A stretch of 64,000 nucleotides of DNA from contig NZ_PDHM01000017.1 in the NCBI RefSeq assembly GCF_002573715.1, positions 545,499 to 609,498 on the forward strand. Direction: 5' to 3'. Shown here one piece after another: positions 24,969-33,568 of this stretch; the first letter of the stretch is position 1; every line of letters starts with the position of its first letter. The DNA comes from Paenibacillus sp. EZ-K15. Its GTDB lineage: Bacteria; Bacillota; Bacilli; Paenibacillales; Paenibacillaceae. The position numbers and the translations under genes were made by a program. The notes beneath the pieces are model-generated. The model saw only the letters and a list, made by a program, of their open reading frames with translations, was not told where the DNA came from and did no database searches.

Positions 24969-26645
24969 TCATTCCGGTGATTTACCGCTCCTTAATGCCT
25001 TCAAGCGTTTCAGCACCCCGTTTTCGCCTCTGCCCAAATAATCATGAAGTCCTTTATATTCCTTGTATAATTGGTCATACACACGAACATGAGCTTCGTT
25101 CGGCTTAAAAGTGCCTTCTCGAACACGTGCCATCGATTCCGCAGCCTCCACGATGTTCCCAAAGCCTCCTTGCTCTTTGCCTGCCGCCACGGCGCCAAAC
25201 ATGGCAGCGCCAAATGCGGCCGTCTGGATGGTATCCGCTACTTTGATTTCCTTGCCGGTAACGTCAGCATAAATTTGCATCAGCAGCCGGTTTCGCTGCG
25301 GCAATCCGCCGCAAGCATAGAGCTCCTGGACTTCTACGCCGCTTTCGGTAAAAGCTTCGATGATCGCCCGCGTTCCAAAGGCAGTGGCCTCCAGCAGCGA
25401 CCGGTATATTTCCGCCGGCTTGGTCTGCAGGGTCAAACCAAGGATGACACCGCTAAGATCGGCATCCATCAGGACAGAACGACTTCCATTCCACCAGTCG
25501 AGAGCCAGCAGTCCGCTTTGGCCAGGCGCATACCCAGCCGCTTCCTTCTCAAGCCACTCATGAATGCCAAGCCGCTCTTCAGATGCTTTACAACGGACAT
25601 AATCGGGCACAGCCTCATCCACATACCATGCGAAGATGTCGCCAACGGCAGACTGACCCGCTTCATATCCGTAATAACCGGGAATGATCCCGTCCTCGAC
25701 AACGCCGCAAATGCCTTCGCCCGTCACTTCCTTGTCGCTTAAAATCAAGTGGCAAGTAGAGGTTCCCATGGCAAGCACCAGCTTACCGGAGGTTACGACA
25801 CTGACGGCCGGCACCATGGCATGGGCATCGATGATAGCTACAGCTACCGCGGTGCCTGGCAGAAGCCCGGTCATGGCTGCCATCGATTCGGTTAATCCGC
25901 CCGCTTTCGAGCCCAAGGGCTTGATCGGACCTCTCAGCTTTGTTTCCACAAGGTCACCAAACCTAGGATCAAGCGACTGCAGGAACTCCTTGGACGGATA
26001 TCCCTCCTGTTTATGCCAATTGGCTTTGTAGCCTGAGGTACAGCTGCTCCGCGCGAGCTGACCGGTCAATTGCATGACCACCCAATCGGCAGCCTCCATG
26101 AACAATACAGTCTGTTCATACAGCTTGGGAGCTTCATTCAGAATCTGTAAAGACTTCGCAAGCATCCACTCTGAGGAGAGCTTCCCTCCATAGCGGGCAA
26201 GAAATTTCTCCCCTCGCCGTTTAGCGGCTTCATTGATCAGGTTCGCTTCTTCCTGCGCCGCGTGATGCTTCCACAGCTTTACCCAGCTATGCGGATTGTC
26301 CCTCCATTCCTCCATCATACACAGCGGAGTTCCCCCGGCATCCAGGGGCATCATCGTGCATGCTGTAAAGTCGATGCCGATCCCAATGACTTGATCAGGC
26401 GATACGTTAGCCTCCGACAGCACACGCGGGATGGATTGCTGAAGTACCTCGATGTAGTCTCCCGGATGCTGCAGCGCCCAATCCTCCTCCAGCTTCAAAC
26501 CCGAGTGGACCAGCACCTCGTCCATGACTCCGTGCGTGTATGGCGTCACATGGGTAGCAACTTCTTGCCCGGTCGTGATATCAACCAGCAGAGCTCTGCC
26601 CGATTCCGTACCGAAATCCACGCCAATGGTATATAACTGCTTCAT
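24969..26645 (-). CDS. araB: FGGY carbohydrate kinase, ribulokinase (AraB) type
   Basis: 558 residues, standard for ribulokinase. Phosphate loops and catalytic region follow the AraB pattern: GVDFGTESGRALLVD at the N-terminus, IGIDFTACTMMP, EWRDNPHSWVKLWKHHAA, AIIDAHAMVPA and LVLAMGTSTCHLI. Ribulokinases act on all four 2-ketopentoses in characterised cases, including D-ribulose. It lies 12 bp after fucI in one operon. With FucI making D-ribulose from D-arabinose, the product is D-ribulose 5-phosphate, which enters the pentose phosphate pathway directly. No araA or araD is present in the window, so D-ribulose is the better substrate guess. Confidence 0.9.
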   Translation of the reverse strand: MKQLYTIGVDFGTESGRALLVDITTGQEVATHVTPYTHGVMDEVLVHSGLKLEEDWALQHPGDYIEVLQQSIPRVLSEANVSPDQVIGIGIDFTACTMMPLDAGGTPLCMMEEWRDNPHSWVKLWKHHAAQEEANLINEAAKRRGEKFLARYGGKLSSEWMLAKSLQILNEAPKLYEQTVLFMEAADWVVMQLTGQLARSSCTSGYKANWHKQEGYPSKEFLQSLDPRFGDLVETKLRGPIKPLGSKAGGLTESMAAMTGLLPGTAVAVAIIDAHAMVPAVSVVTSGKLVLAMGTSTCHLILSDKEVTGEGICGVVEDGIIPGYYGYEAGQSAVGDIFAWYVDEAVPDYVRCKASEERLGIHEWLEKEAAGYAPGQSGLLALDWWNGSRSVLMDADLSGVILGLTLQTKPAEIYRSLLEATAFGTRAIIEAFTESGVEVQELYACGGLPQRNRLLMQIYADVTGKEIKVADTIQTAAFGAAMFGAVAAGKEQGGFGNIVEAAESMARVREGTFKPNEAHVRVYDQLYKEYKGLHDYLGRGENGVLKRLKALRSGKSPE

Positions 26646-26657
26646 GTTATCCCCCTC

Positions 26658-28454
26658 CTATTTGTACAAAGGACCATAAGCTGCACAGGCCCGGTAATCG
26701 GCCGAGACCGGCTCCAGTCCGCCGAAGGCGGTCCAGGCGCTTGGCCGGAATATCCGTTCCTCCGGTACGTTGTGCATGCATACTGGAATGCGGAGCATCG
26801 AAGCCAAGGTGATCAGATCCCCGCCGATATGACCATAACTCATAGCGGCATGGTTAGATCCCCAGTTGCTCATCACGGTGTATACATTCCTGAACAGTCC
26901 CTCGCCCGTCAGATTCGGTACGAACCAGGTCGTCGGCCATGTTGGATCGCTTCGCTGATCCAATACATCGTGCACGGCTTCTGGCAGCTCAACGGACATT
27001 CCCTCGGCGATATGAAGGACTGGTCCGACACCCCCAACCATATTGATTCTCGCGATGGTTACCGGCATACCTTCCCGGGTCGTGAAGTCGGTCGAGAAGC
27101 CCCCGCCCCGGAAGAAATCAATCGCCGGACACCACTTGACCGCATCCAGACAGTCTTGAACTTCCTCTTGTGTGATTTCCCAGAAGGGCTTCATCGCTGG
27201 TCTGCCGTCCTTCGTCTGTCTTCCCGTTCCGTCAAGGGCAGCTGGCCCGGAATTGATCAGATGGATCACGCCCTGCGCTGCGATTCCCTCAAGCTGATAC
27301 TTTGTTACACGCTTGACGGCTTCGGGGCTCCAATATGTACGAACGTCCGCAAATACCTGGGCTGCATCCGTGAGAAGATGTCCGAACAGCATCGTAATCC
27401 CATTCAAGTTGTCGTTCTCCGTTGCGACCATGTAGGGCTCTCTCAGACCATTCCAATCAAAAGAGGAATTCAGTACAGCCTCCATGAAATCCCCCGTCGG
27501 GAAATAATCCGTCCAGGCACGCTGTCCTTGAAAACCTGCAGCCAGTGCATTTCGCCCGAGCGCTTCCTCCCCGTATCCCATTTCCGCCAGCTTCGGATTG
27601 CCCACCATTAAATCGCGAGCAATCAACGCCATCTTCGCGACGGTCTCCCAATCCTGGTGCTTCTGCTCATCGGTTCGCTTTAAGTGTTCCGGATTGACGT
27701 CCGCCCCCGGATTGCAATTTTCTTTAATCCAGGCCAGCGCCCGCTCGTATTCGTCATGATCATAGATTTCCAGCTCGATTCGTCTTACGAATTCCGTCAT
27801 ATCCACGTATTCATTGCGCATCCCAAGATACTTCTGGAAAAAGTTCTCGTCGACGATACAGCCCGCGATTCCCATGGATACCGTGCCCATCGACAGATAC
27901 GAAGTCCCTTTCATGGTCGCTACGGCAAGGCCGGCCTTTGCAAATTGCAGAAGTTTCTCCTGCACGTCAGCCGTAATTTCGGTATCCCCTATATCCTGCA
28001 CATCGCGTCCATAGATGGAGAAGGCCGGGAGTCCCTTCTGATTATGCGCGCCAAGAGCTGCCGCCAAATACACGGCACCGGGACGCTCCGTTCCATTAAA
28101 CCCCCAAATCGCTTTCGGCCTTGTGGGGTGGGTATCCATCGTTTCCGTTGGATAACACCAAGAGGGGGTCACCGAAATGGTAAGCCCTACATTTTCCCGG
28201 GCAAACTTCTCTTCCGTTCGTGCGGCTTCGGCTACTCCTCCAATGCAGGTGTCGGCAATCACGCATTCGACCGGAAGCCCGTTGCTATGCCTTAGCCGTT
28301 CGGTAAGCAGGTGTGCAGTTCGCTTCGCCATATCCATCGTTACGTCCTCTAGCGATTCCCGAATGCCTCCCCTTCGACCATCTACGACAGGGCGAATGCC
28401 GATCTTCGGCAGTTGGTTCTGCAATCGATTGCAGATATTAGTTTGATAATGCAT
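26658..28454 (-). CDS. fucI: L-fucose isomerase family protein, probable D-arabinose isomerase
   Basis: About 598 residues, as in FucI. It has the opening PKIGIRPVVDGRRGGIRESL, TCIGGVAEAARTEEKF, the metal-binding EN(D) in YMVATENDNLNG, and the C-terminal His in SYGHIGGDL. FucI interconverts L-fucose/L-fuculose and also D-arabinose/D-ribulose, which share stereochemistry at the reacting carbons. There is no fuculokinase or fuculose-phosphate aldolase, and the next gene is a ribulokinase, so D-arabinose is the likely substrate. AGAGAGG lies nine bases before ATG 28454; an ATG at 28463 is too close. Confidence 0.92.
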   Translation of the reverse strand: MHYQTNICNRLQNQLPKIGIRPVVDGRRGGIRESLEDVTMDMAKRTAHLLTERLRHSNGLPVECVIADTCIGGVAEAARTEEKFARENVGLTISVTPSWCYPTETMDTHPTRPKAIWGFNGTERPGAVYLAAALGAHNQKGLPAFSIYGRDVQDIGDTEITADVQEKLLQFAKAGLAVATMKGTSYLSMGTVSMGIAGCIVDENFFQKYLGMRNEYVDMTEFVRRIELEIYDHDEYERALAWIKENCNPGADVNPEHLKRTDEQKHQDWETVAKMALIARDLMVGNPKLAEMGYGEEALGRNALAAGFQGQRAWTDYFPTGDFMEAVLNSSFDWNGLREPYMVATENDNLNGITMLFGHLLTDAAQVFADVRTYWSPEAVKRVTKYQLEGIAAQGVIHLINSGPAALDGTGRQTKDGRPAMKPFWEITQEEVQDCLDAVKWCPAIDFFRGGGFSTDFTTREGMPVTIARINMVGGVGPVLHIAEGMSVELPEAVHDVLDQRSDPTWPTTWFVPNLTGEGLFRNVYTVMSNWGSNHAAMSYGHIGGDLITLASMLRIPVCMHNVPEERIFRPSAWTAFGGLEPVSADYRACAAYGPLYK

Positions 28455-28498
28455 CGTCATCATCCTCTCTGTTTTTAGAGCGGCAACTTTTCATACGA

Positions 28499-29506
28499 TC
28501 AATTTAACTGTTTCACTTCATTACGGTATATCTCAAAAGCTGGTTCGGACAACGGGGCCTCATTGCCAATTCGAAGCAGAAGAACCTCCCCGGCTTTAAT
28601 CCCCATGTCATAGGGATGCTGCTCTATGTAATAGAGTCCCGATTCCTTGAGTAATGGACCGGCCTCTACCTCACCGAAAGAAGCTACCGCCATGTCGGTC
28701 GGAATCTTGAGACCGCTGCGTACAATCTCAAGCAGAACGCCAAGACTCATGCGGTTATTCAGGGATATAACAGCGGTGGGCCGATGCTCCGACCTCAGAA
28801 AATGCCGTACCGCTCGGATTCCGTCCTCTGTGGAAAAGTCACCGTTATACACCATGGGTTCCTCGTTCAGCCCGTATTCCTTCATCGCCTTTCGAACACC
28901 GTCAAGACGTTCCCTGCCCGTGCTGGATCTTGTCGGACCGTTTACCACACCAATAACCGTATGCCCATCCTCAAGCAGCTTCCGGGTTAGGCGGGATGCG
29001 CCTTCGGTATTGTCCTCGGCTACCAGATCGAGATTCATCCCCGTTTCCGGCGAGTCCAGCTTCCGGTCTACGAGAACGATCGGCATTTTGGAATCCGCCA
29101 GCTGCTTGATCGCTGGATCATTACCGCCTGACGTCGCCAATACGACAGCGTCCACGCGCTTTTCCTGCATAAGCTTAAGCAATCGTCTTTCCTTGTCGGG
29201 ATTCTCATCCGAGCTGCAGAAAATAAGTTGAAAGCCCTCTTTGCCTACAATATCCTCAATGCCTCTGGAGATGCCCATAAAATAAGGGTTGGAAATATCG
29301 GGAACGATGACGCCGATCATATAGGTTCGGTCCTGCTTCAGACTGCGGGCGATGGCGCTTGGACGGTAATTCAACTGGTTCACCGCCGCCATCACTCGCT
29401 CTTTAATCTCATCGCTTACATAATCGCTGTCGTTCAGCACTCTTGAAACGGTTGCCGTGGATACTTCTGCTGCCGCTGCTACTTGTTTAATCGTTGCTTT
29501 TGCCAA
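28499..29506 (-). CDS. LacI family transcriptional regulator
   Basis: 335 residues. The HTH TIKQVAAAAEVSTATVSRVLN is followed by the hinge PSAIARSLKQ and a sugar-binding core (IGVIVPDISNPYFMGISRGIED). It is the first gene of the lacI-fucI-kinase operon. A tandem operator with two GTAATCGATTAC-like palindromes sits over the predicted start of transcription, so it most likely represses its own operon. The effector is probably D-arabinose, D-ribulose or a phosphate, by context. Confidence 0.93.
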   Translation of the reverse strand: MAKATIKQVAAAAEVSTATVSRVLNDSDYVSDEIKERVMAAVNQLNYRPSAIARSLKQDRTYMIGVIVPDISNPYFMGISRGIEDIVGKEGFQLIFCSSDENPDKERRLLKLMQEKRVDAVVLATSGGNDPAIKQLADSKMPIVLVDRKLDSPETGMNLDLVAEDNTEGASRLTRKLLEDGHTVIGVVNGPTRSSTGRERLDGVRKAMKEYGLNEEPMVYNGDFSTEDGIRAVRHFLRSEHRPTAVISLNNRMSLGVLLEIVRSGLKIPTDMAVASFGEVEAGPLLKESGLYYIEQHPYDMGIKAGEVLLLRIGNEAPLSEPAFEIYRNEVKQLN

Positions 29507-29540
29507 ACATTGTTCACCTCAAAACGTCATGATTCCACTA

Positions 29541-29601
29541 TGTAATCGATTACGTAAACGATTACATTCACAGATTACAAGATGGGACATACTTATGTCA
29601 A
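29541..29601 (-). promoter_or_regulatory. Promoter with tandem LacI-type operators for lacI-fucI-araB
   Basis: On the minus strand TTGACA (29596-29601) and TGTAAT (29574-29579) are spaced by 16 bp. The predicted start lies at the edge of two abutting palindromes, GTAATCGATTAC (29542-29553, perfect) and GTAAACGATTAC (29554-29565, one mismatch). Each also comes within one base of the cre consensus. Confidence 0.75.
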
Positions 29602-29859
29602 CCCTCTTTATTAAAACTTCGGAGAGAAGTTTAATCGAGCTTTTTGTAGACCTTCAACTTATCTCAATCTTGGTGGATTGGAAGGCTTATCACGCTCAAA
29701 TTCTAATAGAAAAAAGCCCCTTACCATCATGCAAGACGGTTGATGCTTCCACTGCGGTCAACCGGATTAATTGCTAGTATCTTATGGGGCCAAGTGTACT
29801 GCTGCAAGATTCCACAACTGTCCACTTCTTATTAGGAACCAGGCTGTGTTATTTGGGAA
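29602..29859. other. Intergenic region with no recognised gene
   Basis: Between the lacI promoter and the APH-fold gene. It holds short inverted repeats (AAACTTC/GAAGTTT near 29614-29632 and CGGTTGA/TCAACCG near 29739-29766) without T-tracts, and no convincing coding frame on either strand. Confidence 0.5.
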
Positions 29860-30714
29860 TCAAAATTCAAGAGGCTTGAATTTTAAATACGCGTTGCTCT
29901 TCAATATCGACCTGACCCTTGCGATCGTATCCTTTCTTATGGGAGGGTGGTCCACTCTACTAAGCAAAACCCAGCGCAGGCACGCTATGGCTTCAAACAG
30001 CTCAAGCTCATCGGCTTCGTAGCGGTGCTCGGCACAAAATGCAGCACGGTAGAAGGAAGCTCGCTTCTCGCTTACATATATCCACATTAAGATAATCGAC
30101 CATGCCATGTCATATCGGGGATCGCCCATCTGGACATTCGTCCAATCGATTACGGTCAGCTCGTTTTCATTCTCAAGAATATTGCCCAGGTGATAATCGC
30201 CATGGATGGCACATGCTTGTTTTAAGTTCGCACGCTGAACAAGCTCCATCAATGGATGTTGGATATCAGGAAACTCATCAATTCGAGGAAAGAAATAGGA
30301 AACAAAGTCATAACTCGGCAGCCCGGAGCTGATCAGGCTATCCATGGGAAGCTTATGTATATCCATTAACATCTTCGCAAGTTTCATTAGTTTAGGCTGA
30401 TCAACCTTTTGGACGGGCGTACCGTCGTAACTCGTCAGCATTGCTGGATTGCCATTCCGGTCTGTCCCACAGCCCAAAGGCACGGACAACGCTCTTCCAT
30501 GCGAATACAATGCTTTCAATATTTGATATTGCATCTGAACATTGGGTTTGGACTCTTTGTTCCATATCTTTAGTACATAGTCTGCCGTTGACGTGGTGAT
30601 CTTCACCACCTCTGCTTCCAGACCGGAATCTAACGGGACGACTTGAATTGTAGTTTCATGTTCCAGCAATGACTCGAGGGTCTCTGTTTTCTCCACCCAA
30701 TTTATTTCTCTCAA
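29860..30714 (-). CDS. Aminoglycoside phosphotransferase (APH) family kinase
   Basis: About 284 residues of the APH/choline kinase fold. The catalytic loop is HGDYHLGNIL with the Mg-binding IDWTNVQMGDPRYDMAW. The usual ATP-lysine region is YVLKIWNKES. GGAGGA lies seven bases before TTG at 30714, which abuts the TAA of the upstream gene; an ATG at 30732 has no ribosome site. Substrate unknown; members phosphorylate aminoglycosides, macrolides, choline or other small alcohols. Co-transcribed with the small exported protein before it. Confidence 0.85.
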   Translation of the reverse strand: MREINWVEKTETLESLLEHETTIQVVPLDSGLEAEVVKITTSTADYVLKIWNKESKPNVQMQYQILKALYSHGRALSVPLGCGTDRNGNPAMLTSYDGTPVQKVDQPKLMKLAKMLMDIHKLPMDSLISSGLPSYDFVSYFFPRIDEFPDIQHPLMELVQRANLKQACAIHGDYHLGNILENENELTVIDWTNVQMGDPRYDMAWSIILMWIYVSEKRASFYRAAFCAEHRYEADELELFEAIACLRWVLLSRVDHPPIRKDTIARVRSILKSNAYLKFKPLEF

Positions 30715-30715
30715 A

Positions 30716-31249
30716 TTACGTTCCTCCGTCATTATGCAACGACTCGAGGGTCGTGAAAATATGGGAATAGACAGCTTTAATATTGGTCTCATTCATTACG
30801 TCATTGTACAAACCGTAACCCCAGTATTGATCATCCTTGCCATAGTATCCTGTTGCGTACATATCCGTTGAAAGATCCGGAACCTCATCGTAGGACAATT
30901 CTTCGATCGTGAAGGGGACATGAGATTTTTTAGACTCAATATAGAAAAAGGGAACTTCAGCCTTATTATACACTTCTGTATACTTGGGCTCAGAAGCTTC
31001 CACCAGATGTTCTTTTGTTATGAAAATGGCGTCAAGATCCGCGGGAATGTCTAGATCCTCCAGCTGCTGAAACGTAACCTCCTTAAAATCCACATGCCCA
31101 TTCTCCCTAACTTGCGGTGTTTCTCCGATCACACCAATAACGAGGCTTCTGCCTTCATAAAGGGGTATATCGATCGAATCTCGTTGAGCATTGCCATTTA
31201 TCAGAATAACAAATACAAGCAATAGGACCACTATTATTTTTCTCTTCAT
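30716..31249 (-). CDS. Small exported or membrane-anchored protein, unknown
   Basis: 177 residues from ATG 31249, which has GGAG eight bases upstream. One N-terminal hydrophobic helix (KRKIIVVLLLVFVILI) gives a signal peptide or anchor without a lipobox Cys. The rest is acidic and aromatic, with repeated Tyr/Asp segments (TGYYGKDDQYWGYGLYND). No family recognised. Its stop codon directly precedes the APH-fold start, so both are probably expressed together. Confidence 0.65.
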   Translation of the reverse strand: MKRKIIVVLLLVFVILINGNAQRDSIDIPLYEGRSLVIGVIGETPQVRENGHVDFKEVTFQQLEDLDIPADLDAIFITKEHLVEASEPKYTEVYNKAEVPFFYIESKKSHVPFTIEELSYDEVPDLSTDMYATGYYGKDDQYWGYGLYNDVMNETNIKAVYSHIFTTLESLHNDGGT

Positions 31250-31444
31250 GAAGATCTCCTTCGTCAATTTTCCCTTTCTCACCAACGCATTCCATGTCTC
31301 TTATCTCATACGATCACCTCCATATGGATTGATTTCTAACATCTGAGCACGAGGTCCAATGCCATCTTTTACAATAACTCCATATTATGTGTATTCCTGA
31401 GCTTCGTAAACACTTATCTTAACCTTGAACACATATCTGTACAA

Positions 31445-31472
31445 CAAAAAAACCGCGATCCACGCGGTTTTT
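31445..31472 (-). terminator. Rho-independent terminator after the GH127 gene
   Basis: AACCGCG pairs with CGCGGTT around a 5-base loop, with A residues on one side and T residues on the other, so it can act in both directions. Confidence 0.85.
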
Positions 31473-31501
31473 CGATGGTTCAACCCATCTTCTTGCTTAT
31501 T

Positions 31502-33376
31502 TCATAGCGGCTCTTTTCCGCTCCCAATCAGAGGGAATTCACCGATCCGAAGCCTGGCGCTTCCGTACGGAACTAACTCCAATTCCGTAATGGGCTGTCC
31601 GGCCGTGTTCGGATGCAGCGGAGGGTTTCCGGCGTTGTTGCCTTCCATCTTCCAATCCCGAATCAGCTGGCCTTTAACCTTCACCCTGACAGGTGCATCC
31701 TTCGCCAGGAACGGTTGGGGGACCATATCCTGCTCAAGTACCTCGAATGACGTATCGGCAACCAAACCGTATTTCCAAGGTGATGCAGGGTATATCTCCC
31801 AATCGTGGAACATGTCGCGCTGCCGGATCATCTGCCAGTTCTCCTTCACGGGCAGCACATACACCAGCGGCCCTCTTTCAATGCTGGTAGCGTACATGCT
31901 GCGTGACACGGTCTTCACTTCCATGGGCAAATGAATTTCCAATCGGTCGCCGTTCTGCCAGTTCTGTACGATTCGTGCATAACCGAACTTCACCTGGAAT
32001 GGCAATTCGCGCCCATTCAGAGTTATGACGGGTTCGTCGCACCAGGCCGGGATGCGCAGCGATAGAGGAAACGATGCCGCGGATTCCAACGACAATTTGA
32101 TTTGAACGCGATCCTTGAACGGATATTCGCCGGTTACCTCGACGACAGCCGGAACGCCTTGACGACCGGCCGTAGTCCTCATCGTGCATGGAGCATAGGA
32201 CACGGCGACAAGCCCGTCCTCATTATCCTTCATCCATAGGTGCGAGGTCAGCTTGGGCCAGCCCTGATGCATGTTGGCGGTACAGCATCCGAAGTTCGGC
32301 TCCAGTCCAAACACGTTAGCGTCGGGGCCGTTACTCCATGCCCGCGGAGCGACATTGCAGATCATCTGGTTGACTTGCTGATCGTACTGGTGCGAGGTCC
32401 AATCCGGAGAGATGGCGGCAGGCAGCGCATTAAACGCGACCTTCTCCAGGATATCCCCGAAGCGTCCGTCCCCGAAAATACGCGTTAGCTGCTCCATCGA
32501 GAACATATACTCTACAACGGCACATAATTCCACACCTTGGCTCGGGTGGGTGCCGGATAACCACTCGTCCCCGGAGAACATGCCGTGCGCTTGACCGTGG
32601 TACGTCATCAAAGAATCGATGCCCCGATGTACGCTTTCCCGCTCCACCGAATTTCCGTTTAATTCATACAGCACGCCCGGCGTTTTGATTCCCATCGCCA
32701 CATTCACGACATGGGTTGTCCAATCCCACTCTTCAACCTTGCGCCAGAACGGAAAATCATGAAAGATATCGGTCCAGTCCGTTGTTTGTCCGGCAACGAT
32801 ATCCGCAAGCTCTAACAGAAAAGGTTGCGCCGTACGTTTATGCAGCCACACGATGCACAGCAGCATCTCCGCTCCCCTTGTTTGGGCCCAGCCCCGCAGC
32901 GGCTGTTCCTCGATAACCGAATGGACATAAGTAAAAAACTTGGTTAGAAAAGGGACGATCCGTTCATCGCCCGTTGCTTCCTCATGCTGCATCATCACTT
33001 TCAGCATGATCATGTAATGCCACCAGTCCTGCTCCTTATCGATATCCTGGTTCACGGAGGTAATGCGCGCCGGACCGAACATGCCATTCTCCTGCTGGCT
33101 CGCAAGCGACCACTCGATCCACCGATTCGCTTTGGCAATCAAAGACTCATCTTCGAGCAAATAAGCTAACGGAAGCAAGCCGTCGACATAATACGGTCCC
33201 CGTTCCCAGCTCTCTCCCTGGCCTCCAAGCCACCCGTTCTCATCCCCTACGTCTTTCCACTGTTCTTCCAAATGTCCGGTAAACCCGCTTGCTTGAATCT
33301 CCAACTGACTCTTAAGCCAGCCAGCCGGTTTAATTGCTCCTAATGGCAAGCTGTTAAACGCAGTCTCATGCAGCAT
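31502..33376 (-). CDS. GH127 (DUF1680) beta-L-arabinofuranosidase-type hydrolase
   Basis: 624 residues from ATG 33376, preceded by AAGGAG. The protein has the (alpha/alpha)6 barrel of GH127. Its zinc and catalytic residues, known from the Bifidobacterium enzyme, are all visible: Glu and Cys in GVELCAVVEYMF, and the Cys-Cys pair in NFGCCTANMHQGW, whose first Cys is the nucleophile. There is no signal peptide, so it is cytoplasmic. The neighbours to the left do not form an operon with it, and it is divergent from an AraC regulator that probably controls it. Removal of beta-L-arabinofuranose from plant glycans is the usual role. Confidence 0.92.
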   Translation of the reverse strand: MLHETAFNSLPLGAIKPAGWLKSQLEIQASGFTGHLEEQWKDVGDENGWLGGQGESWERGPYYVDGLLPLAYLLEDESLIAKANRWIEWSLASQQENGMFGPARITSVNQDIDKEQDWWHYMIMLKVMMQHEEATGDERIVPFLTKFFTYVHSVIEEQPLRGWAQTRGAEMLLCIVWLHKRTAQPFLLELADIVAGQTTDWTDIFHDFPFWRKVEEWDWTTHVVNVAMGIKTPGVLYELNGNSVERESVHRGIDSLMTYHGQAHGMFSGDEWLSGTHPSQGVELCAVVEYMFSMEQLTRIFGDGRFGDILEKVAFNALPAAISPDWTSHQYDQQVNQMICNVAPRAWSNGPDANVFGLEPNFGCCTANMHQGWPKLTSHLWMKDNEDGLVAVSYAPCTMRTTAGRQGVPAVVEVTGEYPFKDRVQIKLSLESAASFPLSLRIPAWCDEPVITLNGRELPFQVKFGYARIVQNWQNGDRLEIHLPMEVKTVSRSMYATSIERGPLVYVLPVKENWQMIRQRDMFHDWEIYPASPWKYGLVADTSFEVLEQDMVPQPFLAKDAPVRVKVKGQLIRDWKMEGNNAGNPPLHPNTAGQPITELELVPYGSARLRIGEFPLIGSGKEPL

Positions 33377-33485
33377 CGACTTCCACGCTCCTTGTTTCTG
33401 TCTTGTTGGTGCACACTCTGGTAGAAATATACCATCTGAGCCAGGCGTTACCCTATACACAGAAACAACATCTTTTTATCCGATT

Positions 33486-33497
33486 ACAACATGTTGT
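33486..33497. promoter_or_regulatory. Palindrome between divergent GH127 and AraC genes
   Basis: ACAACATGTTGT is a perfect 12-bp palindrome in the 190-bp divergent region; a further ACAACAT copy lies about 20 bp away. It is a candidate site for the adjacent AraC-family regulator. Confidence 0.4.
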
Positions 33498-33568
33498 CTT
33501 ATTGAATCCGGATCAGTAAAGCGATTATCATAGAGAAAAGTTCGTTTGAGGAGGAGGCCTGGTCGCAG

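Noticed and set aside
30666..30752. 17-base repeat with one mismatch (GCAAxGACTCGAGGGTC) at 30666-30682 and 30736-30752
   Set aside because: Two copies only, 70 bp apart, each inside or next to coding sequence for a TLESL-like peptide; likely chance or remnant duplication.
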